64,000 nt of DNA from Sva-07 sp963715285 (GTDB lineage: Bacteria > Actinomycetota > Acidimicrobiia > Acidimicrobiales > Ilumatobacteraceae): the NCBI GenBank assembly GCA_963715285.1, contig CAVQRU010000043.1, positions 270,610 to 334,609 of the forward strand. The letters are read 5' to 3'. Position numbers and translations under genes: made by a program. The notes under the pieces are model-generated. The model was not told the origin of the DNA and did not search any database. It saw nothing but the letters and a program-made list of their open reading frames with translations. Of this stretch, positions 58,044 through 64,000 are shown piece by piece (position 1 is the first letter of the stretch; the number at the start of each line of letters is the position of its first letter).

Positions 58044-58916
58044 TCACGACGTCGCTGTGGACGGCGACGAATAGACGTTGAAGCCGTCCGTCCTGAGAAA
58101 GCCGACCAGCGTCATCTCCGCGCGACGAGCGGACTCGACGGCGAGCGCCGTCGGAGCGCTCTCCGCCAGCAGTGTTGCGAGGCCTGCTGCCCACGCCTTC
58201 TGGACCATCTCGATGCTCGCCCGGCCGCTGACGTAGAGGCCGTGATCACGCAGTGGCAGCCGGCCGTCGAGGAGCATCGACCCGATCACCTTGTCGACGG
58301 CGTTGTGCCGCCCGACATCCTCCCGGACCACGACGATCCGTCCATCGCGGTCGAACACCGCCGCGGCGTGCACCGCGCCGGTGACCGCGAAGAGTTCCTG
58401 GCCGGCGCGGACCGCGGAGGGGACTGCGGAGAGCACGTCGAGGTCGATCGGCGACGATGGCGGGAGTGGGCCGAGGCGGAGACACAGATCGTCGATCTGG
58501 TCGCTCCCGCACCATCCGCAACTCGACGAGACGTTGCCGAGTCGGGGCCGCGGCGTGGGCGCCCGCCCGCCGGTGTCGACCGTGACCGTGTTGTCGACCA
58601 CGTCGGCGTCGTGGGCCGCGCCAGCTGCGTCGCTCTTGCCCGTGACCGACGGATCCGCATCGCGGTCGGGTCCCGGGACGTATCGCACGTCGGTCACCGG
58701 GGCGCCCGCGAGGAGTCCGTCGGTGAAGCAGAACCCCGCGGCGAGCTCGAAGTCGTGCCCCGGAGTCCTCATCGTGGTGGTGACGAGGCGTCCGTCGAGC
58801 TGGATCGACATCGGCTCTTCGACGACGAGGACGTCCGCGACCCGCTCGGTCGCAGGCGTGCCCCCACCGTGGTGCACGCGCGTGACCGTCGTCGGCTGCG
58901 TGCGTCCCACGATCAT
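58044..58916 (-). CDS. fdhD: Formate dehydrogenase accessory sulfurtransferase FdhD
   Basis: About 290 residues: VLVVEEPMSIQLDGRLVTTTMRTPGHDFELAAGFCFTDGLL, a CGWCG Cys pair in the catalytic loop, GAVHAAAVFDRDGRIVVVREDVGRHNAVDKVIGSMLL and a C-terminal SGRASIEMVQKAWAAGL. FdhD transfers sulfur from a cysteine desulfurase to the molybdenum cofactor of formate dehydrogenases. Its likely client in this window is the oxidoreductase at 24382-26481. Start ATG 58916 lies 6 nt after TACGAT and fits the family length. Confidence 0.93.
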   Translation of the reverse strand: MIVGRTQPTTVTRVHHGGGTPATERVADVLVVEEPMSIQLDGRLVTTTMRTPGHDFELAAGFCFTDGLLAGAPVTDVRYVPGPDRDADPSVTGKSDAAGAAHDADVVDNTVTVDTGGRAPTPRPRLGNVSSSCGWCGSDQIDDLCLRLGPLPPSSPIDLDVLSAVPSAVRAGQELFAVTGAVHAAAVFDRDGRIVVVREDVGRHNAVDKVIGSMLLDGRLPLRDHGLYVSGRASIEMVQKAWAAGLATLLAESAPTALAVESARRAEMTLVGFLRTDGFNVYSSPSTATS

Positions 58917-58922
58917 CGCCGA

Positions 58923-58928
58923 ATCGTA
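58923..58928 (-). promoter_or_regulatory. Putative -10 (TACGAT), leaderless start at 58916
   Basis: On the minus strand TACGAT ends 6 nt before ATG 58916. Confidence 0.45.
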
Positions 58929-59127
58929 CCGTTGGGCCGAGACCGTGGGCCCCGGACATCGTCCACTTGGGGTGACCACTACGTCGCCGAATTGACGGTC
59001 GGGCGCGAGTGGCCGGCGGGTCGTCGCGGATTCACCCATTGTGGGCGAGGGTCGGTCCGCATGCTTCCGTGAGGATGCGATCGGCAAACGGCTCAACGTC
59101 AAGCAGCCCAACAAGGAGAGAACGATC

Positions 59128-59655
59128 ATGGCAGTGGACACATTCATGGCGTACGTCGGCGTGTACTCGAGCGTCGAGGACGCGAAGGCCGACTACGACG
59201 CAGTGCACGACCTCCACACCAAGGACGGTCTCATCGACGCCTATGACGCCGCCGTCGTCGAGCGCAAGGAGAACGGCAAGGTCAAGATCGTCAAGAAGCA
59301 CGAGACCCCGACGCGTGTCGGTGGCGTGGGTGGCGGAACCGTCGGCCTCGCAACCGGCCTGGTCATCGCGCTGTTCCCCGCCGCTGCGATCGGCGGCGGA
59401 TTGCTGGCTGCCACGACCGGTGGCGGCGCCGTGCTGGGTGCGCTCGCCGGGCACGCGGCTGCGGGCATGAGCCGCAAGGATCTCAAGGAACTGGGCGAGC
59501 ACCTCGACGCGGGGCAGGCCGGCCTCGTCGTGGTCGGAGTGTCCGACATGGGCGCCAAGGTCGAGGCGGCGATGACCAAGGCCGACAAGGTCGAGGAGAA
59601 GCAGCTCGAGGCCGACACCGCCGAGATCGAGAAGGACGCCGCCGCCGAGGGCTGA
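59128..59655 (+). CDS. DUF1269-family protein
   Basis: 175 residues: AVDTFMAYVGVYSSVEDAKADYDAVHDL, then KKHETPTRVGGVGGGTVGLATGLVIALFPAAAIGGGLLAATTGGGAVLGALAGHAAAG, and SRKDLKELGEHLDAGQAGLVVVGVSDMGAKVEAAM. The glycine-rich hydrophobic centre between two alpha/beta halves is typical of DUF1269, thought to be membrane-associated. AAGGAG lies 8 nt before ATG 59128. Function unknown. Confidence 0.85.
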   Translation: MAVDTFMAYVGVYSSVEDAKADYDAVHDLHTKDGLIDAYDAAVVERKENGKVKIVKKHETPTRVGGVGGGTVGLATGLVIALFPAAAIGGGLLAATTGGGAVLGALAGHAAAGMSRKDLKELGEHLDAGQAGLVVVGVSDMGAKVEAAMTKADKVEEKQLEADTAEIEKDAAAEG

Positions 59656-59688
59656 CACCGGTGGGGCGTCGATCGGCGCCGCGGTCAG

Positions 59689-60123
59689 TCAGTCCGTCGG
59701 CGCGGTGCCCTCGAGTTCGTCCATGAGGGAGACGATCTCCTTGACGGTCGCCGACGCGTCGGGCATGTGCGCGAGGAGCGCGGCCGTGGCCTGTCGCAGG
59801 TGGGCGCGTCCGCGGGCGGTCAGCCGCACCTGGACACCGCGATGATCGCTCTCGATTGTGCCGTAGGACCGCTGGATCAGCTCAGCCGCCTCCATGCGGT
59901 CGAGCAGCTTGGTCGTCCCGCCACTCGTGAGGCCAACCACCTCACCGATCGCGCCCGGCCGCGTGGGTCCGTCGAGATCGAGAAGACACAAGACCAGGAG
60001 CGGTGCGTTCGTGACGAAGTCCGGCTGCTTCGTCGCTGCGGCCATCGAGTCGGACACCGCCGAACCAAATCGGGCGAGCTGAAGGAGCAGCCGCTCAGCA
60101 TTCTCGTGACGGGCTTCGGGCAT
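59689..60123 (-). CDS. MarR-family transcriptional regulator (chromosomal paralogue)
   Basis: About 144 residues from ATG 60123 (ATG 60135 also possible): ENAERLLLQLARFGSAVSDSMAAATKQPDFVTNAPLLVLCLLDLDGPTRPGAIGEVVGLTSGGTTKLLDRMEAAELIQRSYGTIESDHRGVQVRLTARGR. It is close to the MarR gene on the mobile element (49821-50264) over its entire length. TAATGT lies 8 nt before ATG 60123. Confidence 0.9.
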   Translation of the reverse strand: MPEARHENAERLLLQLARFGSAVSDSMAAATKQPDFVTNAPLLVLCLLDLDGPTRPGAIGEVVGLTSGGTTKLLDRMEAAELIQRSYGTIESDHRGVQVRLTARGRAHLRQATAALLAHMPDASATVKEIVSLMDELEGTAPTD

Positions 60124-60131
60124 GACCACCG

Positions 60132-60137
60132 ACATTA
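60132..60137 (-). promoter_or_regulatory. Putative -10 (TAATGT) upstream of the MarR gene
   Basis: On the minus strand TAATGT ends 8 nt before ATG 60123. Confidence 0.35.
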
Positions 60138-60258
60138 CAGCGTTCGCTCCTGGTTGCGCCCAGGCGTCCGCCTGACGTGCTCGCACGAGCCCGCACTCGT
60201 GCGGAACGCCTCGACCTCTGCTGGGAGTCGAAGGGATCGGCGACCACGATGTTCAGGC

Positions 60259-60681
60259 TCAGTGAGCGAAGAATTCGTCGCTGCGCTCGCTGCCGAAGAG
60301 GATCCACAGGATGATCAGACCGAACATGGTGGTGAACGCGGCGGACAACTGCTGCTCACCGTGGAGGGCGAAGATGCCCCAGATGCCGCCGGCGACGTGG
60401 AAGATCGTCACGATGCCGAACAACCAGCGCACGATGTTGCTCCCGTTGCGCAGTGCCAGTGCCAGCAGGATGATGACGACCCCGGCGATCATCAAGCCGA
60501 TGCCGGTGCCGAGCAGTGTGTTCTCGGTCATGCCGGACTCGGCGATGAGGTTCTCGTCGCTCTTGTCGAGCATGAGAACGAGCCCGAGGATCAACGAGGC
60601 GATGCCCTGGATGAGGCCGAGTACGACGAGCAGTGTCACGCCGCCGGGTCGTGCGACGTGTGGTGTTGGTGCAGACGACAT
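60259..60681 (-). CDS. Small four-helix membrane protein
   Basis: 140 residues from ATG 60681 with GGGGA about 7 nt upstream. Four hydrophobic segments are visible: VTLLVVLGLIQGIASLILGLVLML, TLLGTGIGLMIAGVVIILLALAL, IVRWLFGIVTIFHVAGGIWGIFAL and AAFTTMFGLIILWILFG. This resembles small actinobacterial membrane proteins of DUF7144 or DoxX-like size; no motif decides. Function unknown. Confidence 0.7.
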   Translation of the reverse strand: MSSAPTPHVARPGGVTLLVVLGLIQGIASLILGLVLMLDKSDENLIAESGMTENTLLGTGIGLMIAGVVIILLALALRNGSNIVRWLFGIVTIFHVAGGIWGIFALHGEQQLSAAFTTMFGLIILWILFGSERSDEFFAH

Positions 60682-60860
60682 GGTTGGTTCCCCGCTCGCG
60701 GAGTTCGATTCCGCACGCTGACGAGTCGGCCGCCGAGATGGTCGGTTGACGTCCGGAGACCAACCAGATCGCTCACCGAGCAAGTGAATGCCTGTAGTGA
60801 CGACTACCCTCCGTCAGCGATCCGGTCAGGAACACCCGACGAAGACGAGTGCGCAACCAC

Positions 60861-61019
60861 ATGTCCATTTCCGGCGAGCCCCCCGAGTCGGCCGAGCTGA
60901 CCGAGACCCCGATGCCCAATCTCGGCAACCCGCTTCCGAGCTTCTCGCTGAGCTCATCGGGGGTCACACTCGATCACGCTGACGCCGGCGAATCGACCGG
61001 TGCCCTGGCGGCGCCATGA
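60861..61019 (+). CDS. Small ORF (52 aa) coupled to the ABC1 kinase gene
   Basis: From ATG 60861 the frame encodes MSISGEPPESAELTETPMPN followed by a Ser/Gly-rich stretch and stops at 61017-61019. The stop overlaps the next ATG as ATGA, which argues for translation. The sequence is of low complexity with no membrane segment. It may be a leader peptide or a small partner; a chance ORF cannot be excluded. Confidence 0.45.
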   Translation: MSISGEPPESAELTETPMPNLGNPLPSFSLSSSGVTLDHADAGESTGALAAP

Positions 61020-62941
61020 CCGTCGCGTTGTGGTTCTTCGTCATCGCGCTCGGTTGGTGGCTGGTCACGGTCCTCGCCGGCCGGTTGCTCGGCGCTCGAC
61101 GCGGCTGGCTCTCGCTGGCGCTCGCAGGTCTCGCCGGGTTCGCCTTGGGGCTCGTGACTGCGGGAGAGCTGACCGACTGGGAGTGGCGATCGCTCGACAT
61201 GGTCCTCGTCACCCTGGCGCTCGCGCTGATCTTCACGATGGCGTTCGCTCTGGCGATCGACCTCGCGGCGCCGGTCGGCTCCCTGGCACACGACAACGCA
61301 GCGGGCCTCGTCACGATTCGGAACCCGGTTCGGGCAGCACGGTCGAAGATCGCCCCGTTTCGCCGTTACCGCGAGGTCCTCGCGATCGCCCGGCAGGAGG
61401 GCGTGCTCTCACGCACGGTGACGCATGACGAACTCCCCGCCGGCGTGCGGCGGACCCTGGAGTTCGCTGGTGGCATCTTCGTCAAGCTCGGTCAGGTCGC
61501 CTCGACCCGGACCGATGTGCTGCCGGCAGCATGGTGCAACGAACTGTCGTTGCTGCGCAGCGCTGCGGAACCCCAGCCCGAGGCCGTGATCCGTCCACAC
61601 CTGATCGAGCAACTCGGCGGACCACCCGAGGAGCGTTTCGCCTCGTTCGACTGGACCCCGCTCGCGAGTGCATCCATCGCACAGGTGTATCGAGCGACGC
61701 TTCCGGCCGGCGGCGACGTGGTCGTCAAGGTGCAGCGGACCGGGCTCGACGACACGATTGCCACCGATCGCGCGGCGATCATGCAGATCGCCGAACTGAT
61801 CCAGCGGCGGACCGCACTCGGGTTGTCGGTCCAGCCGGCCGACCTCGCAGAGGAGTTCATCGCGAGCGTCGAGGAAGAACTCGACTTCAGCGTCGAGGCG
61901 AACAACGCGCTCGTGCTCGCCGCAGGACTCGCGGACATCGACGGCATTCGCGTTCCGACGATCCACCGGGAACTGTCGACGAGCAAGGTCCTGACCGAGG
62001 AGTACGTGGCCGCGCCGAGCATCGTCGACGGCGACGCGATCGCCGCGCTCGGGATCGACCGAGCGCAGCTCGCCGACCGGCTCATCGAGGCCTTCCTGCA
62101 CCAGATCTTCGACGTCGGCGTCTTCCACGCCGACCCGCACCCCGGCAACATTCTCATCGAACCCGACGGCACCATCGTGCTGATCGACCTCGGAGCGGTC
62201 GGCAGGATCGGCCCGGGGCACCGGGTTGCCGTGCTCGATCTCCTGGCCGCGGCTGCGGTCGGCGACGCTGTCGGTCTGCGTCAGGCACTCGAGCGGATCG
62301 CGCTGTTCGATCGCCGTCTCGACACCAGGATGCTCGATGCCGCGCTGGAGACGTTCCTCGGCCGGCACATGAGCACGGGCGGCGGCATCACAGCGGCCGC
62401 ATTCGAGGACCTGGCGTCGCTGATCGGTCAGTTCGGCATCCGCCTGCCGGCGTGGTTCGGAACGCTCACCCGCACGATGGTGTCGTTGGAGGGGACGCTG
62501 ACGACGATCGACCCGGAGTTCTCGCTGGTCGATGCCGCCCGGCGGCACGCCGAAGCGAGCATGGGCCGACCCACCGTGAGCGGCCTCAAGGACACGGTGG
62601 AACAGGAACTGCTCCATCAGCTCCCGCGTCTGCGCCGTGTGCCCGAACGCGTCGACGAACTGTTCGGTCAGCTGCTCGCCGGACAGCTGTCGGCCAGCGT
62701 GTCGTTCCTCTCCGACGAGCGCGACACCAGACTGATCACGCGGCTCGTCGATCGTCTCGTGCTCGCGATCATCGCTGCGGCCACCGGCATCGGAGCCACG
62801 ATCCTGCTCGGCGTCGAGTTCGGACCCACCCTCGGTGGCACGGTCTCGATCAACGAGGTGCTCGGCTACTTCGGCATCGTTGCCGCTTCGATCCTGGCGC
62901 TCCGCGTGGTGGCGGGGGTCGTCCGTGACGGCGTCGTCTAG
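61016..62941 (+). CDS. ABC1/UbiB-family atypical kinase, membrane protein
   Basis: 641 residues. Two or three N-terminal membrane segments (VALWFFVIALGWWLVTVLAG; WLSLALAGLAGFALGLVTAG; VLVTLALALIFTMAFALAI) precede the ABC1 kinase domain. Its KxGQ signature is in GGIFVKLGQVASTRTDVLP, followed by LASASIAQVYRATLPAGGDVVVKVQR, EELDFSVEANN, the catalytic FHADPHPGNILI and metal-binding LIDLGAVGRIG. Two further membrane segments close the C-terminus. UbiB-type proteins support isoprenoid quinone or lipid handling. Here a menaquinone-related or lipid role is only inferred. Confidence 0.92.
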   Translation: MTVALWFFVIALGWWLVTVLAGRLLGARRGWLSLALAGLAGFALGLVTAGELTDWEWRSLDMVLVTLALALIFTMAFALAIDLAAPVGSLAHDNAAGLVTIRNPVRAARSKIAPFRRYREVLAIARQEGVLSRTVTHDELPAGVRRTLEFAGGIFVKLGQVASTRTDVLPAAWCNELSLLRSAAEPQPEAVIRPHLIEQLGGPPEERFASFDWTPLASASIAQVYRATLPAGGDVVVKVQRTGLDDTIATDRAAIMQIAELIQRRTALGLSVQPADLAEEFIASVEEELDFSVEANNALVLAAGLADIDGIRVPTIHRELSTSKVLTEEYVAAPSIVDGDAIAALGIDRAQLADRLIEAFLHQIFDVGVFHADPHPGNILIEPDGTIVLIDLGAVGRIGPGHRVAVLDLLAAAAVGDAVGLRQALERIALFDRRLDTRMLDAALETFLGRHMSTGGGITAAAFEDLASLIGQFGIRLPAWFGTLTRTMVSLEGTLTTIDPEFSLVDAARRHAEASMGRPTVSGLKDTVEQELLHQLPRLRRVPERVDELFGQLLAGQLSASVSFLSDERDTRLITRLVDRLVLAIIAAATGIGATILLGVEFGPTLGGTVSINEVLGYFGIVAASILALRVVAGVVRDGVV

Positions 62942-63035
62942 CGTTCCGAAGTGCTCCTCGCACGGGTTGCCGCCGACTTCCCGACCGATGGCGATGTCGT
63001 CGACGTGGCCCGGGGCATGACCGCGCCGTCGCTGG

Positions 63036-64000
63036 TCAGCGACGCTTGGTGTCCGACGGTCGCGGCTCGAACTCGGCCGGGATCCGTTCGGACTCGATCG
63101 CCGCGACGAGTGCGGCGTGGTCCTGTTCGTTGACGTCCGCATACGACGTCGCGAAGTCCGCCACGGATTGGTCGAACTCGTCGGTGTCTCCCAGGTACGC
63201 CGAGATCGACACACGGAAGCCCGAGCGGGCGTGGGCGCGGGCGAGCGTGACGCCGCACACGTCCGCGTACGAGGTGAGGGCCCCTGGCGTGAGATGGGTG
63301 ACGTCGATCGAGGCCTTCCCGTCCCACAGCTGGCGCACGTAGAAGTCGTGCAGTCTGTCGTCGAGCGCGCGTAGCCGGTACCACCCGAGCAACGGATCGC
63401 TGGCGGTCTGCATGAGGCGCTGGCCCTCGACGACTCGTTGTCCGCGGTTGTCGTAGGGAGACGGACCGCAATAGGGCTCGAGCACCGAACGCTTGGCCTC
63501 CTTCAACTGCAGCAGCAGCGGGTCGGCCTCGTTCAACCCCACCATCAACACGACCATCGCACGCGTGCCGACACTGCCGACACCGACCACCTTCCGTGCG
63601 AGATGCACGTAGCGGTACCCGTCGAGCAGGTGCTGATGTTGCGTCGACAGACTCGCCCGGTACTGCTGCAGGAATTCCCGTATCACGCCGACGTAGCGTC
63701 GCCGCCCACGGTCGTCGAGCAGATCGTCGATCGGAACCAGGAGCGGCGGTTGACGAGCGAAGCGCAGATCGCCGTCACTGTCGTCGATGAGCTTCGTGAA
63801 CGCCGAGAGATGGTTCCGCGTCATGCCCTTCCGAACGTCGTGTTCCAGGCGCGCCGAGAGTTTCTTGTCACCCCTGCTCTGGATCATGTGCAGCAGGTCA
63901 CCGACGTCCAGGCGGGCGTGCCACACCTCGAGGTTGCTCATCCCGGCGAGCTCGGCCATCCGCTCGCGGTAGCCCCGCACGCTCGCCGTCACCGCCGATC
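63036..64000 (-). CDS. DUF2252 protein, N-terminus outside window
   Basis: The minus-strand frame is open to the window edge, so about 321 C-terminal residues are present. The pattern VDLLHMIQ-like, KKLSARLEHDVRKGMTRNHLSAFTKLIDDSDGDLRFARQPPLLVPI, YVHLARKVVGVGSVGTRAMVVLMVGLNEADPLLLQLKEAKRSVLEPY and RQLWDGKASIDVTHLTPGALTSYADVCGVTLARAHARSG is that of DUF2252, a kinase-like-fold family of about 450 residues. GTG 63992 is internal. Function unknown. Confidence 0.88.
   Translation of the reverse strand, partial: SAVTASVRGYRERMAELAGMSNLEVWHARLDVGDLLHMIQSRGDKKLSARLEHDVRKGMTRNHLSAFTKLIDDSDGDLRFARQPPLLVPIDDLLDDRGRRRYVGVIREFLQQYRASLSTQHQHLLDGYRYVHLARKVVGVGSVGTRAMVVLMVGLNEADPLLLQLKEAKRSVLEPYCGPSPYDNRGQRVVEGQRLMQTASDPLLGWYRLRALDDRLHDFYVRQLWDGKASIDVTHLTPGALTSYADVCGVTLARAHARSGFRVSISAYLGDTDEFDQSVADFATSYADVNEQDHAALVAAIESERIPAEFEPRPSDTKRR

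Noticed and set aside
1..64000. CRISPR arrays, rRNA genes, known riboswitches
   Set aside because: No regularly spaced repeats with spacers, no rRNA sequence and no conserved riboswitch core were seen.

Overview
The window is GC-rich bacterial chromosome around the replication origin. The gene order sigma factor / anti-sigma / trxB / trxA / cwlM-like, then parB-parA-rsmG-jag-yidC-yidD-rnpA-rpmH on the minus strand facing dnaA-dnaN-recF-DUF721-gyrB-gyrA on the plus strand, is the actinobacterial oriC arrangement. A mycothione reductase, two F420-type (LLM) oxidoreductases, a mycothiol-type DinB-fold protein and the DUF3566 gene after gyrA also point to Actinomycetota. I infer a marine or soil Acidimicrobiia-like lineage (Ilumatobacter type), but no rRNA is present to prove it.

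Layout. 1-4,673: end of a probable MurJ-locus protein, an ECF sigma/anti-sigma pair, a small membrane protein, thioredoxin reductase and thioredoxin, and a CwlM-like peptidoglycan-binding protein. 4,674-10,417: minus-strand partition and membrane-insertion block, with two identical parS sites upstream of parA. 10,418-21,101: dnaA and its flanking DnaA-box regions (oriC most likely between dnaA and dnaN), the replication genes, both gyrase subunits and two membrane proteins. 21,236-41,088: tRNA-Ile and ordinary metabolic genes: MgtE-N/CBS with DUF1003, a molybdopterin oxidoreductase, NUDIX, mycothione reductase, a PLP enzyme, an aldonolactone-oxidase-like flavoenzyme, a lipoprotein protease, acetyltransferases, two LLM oxidoreductases, a D-aminoacylase-type amidohydrolase and a propeller/Cys-rich pair.

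41,129-about 56,800 is accessory DNA stacked behind tRNA-Ala(TGC). A 9.3-kb integrative element (41,161-50,494) is bounded by a perfect 45-bp repeat of the tRNA 3' end. It carries a tyrosine integrase, an XRE regulator, an excisionase-like protein, a large MobF relaxase-helicase, small unknown genes, a secreted serine hydrolase and a MarR regulator. Paired 11-bp-spaced repeats near both ends look like integrase arm sites. Directly against the right attachment site lies a 5'-truncated IS256-family copy. A 3-kb island of unusual genes (J-domain membrane protein, three small ORFs) follows, then an almost identical full-length IS, a multiply broken nuclease-like pseudogene and a scar resembling the element's left end. 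A frameshifted, truncated DUF1254/DUF1214 gene closes the zone. 58,044-64,000 returns to chromosomal genes: fdhD, DUF1269, a MarR paralogue of the element's regulator, a membrane protein, an ABC1/UbiB kinase with a small coupled ORF, and a partial DUF2252 gene.

Two general features stand out. Many genes on both strands have a TAnnnT hexamer 6-9 nt before the start codon and no Shine-Dalgarno sequence, which predicts leaderless transcripts. Two conserved genes (the sigma factor and the cwlM-like gene) have no ATG, GTG or TTG where their domains require a start.
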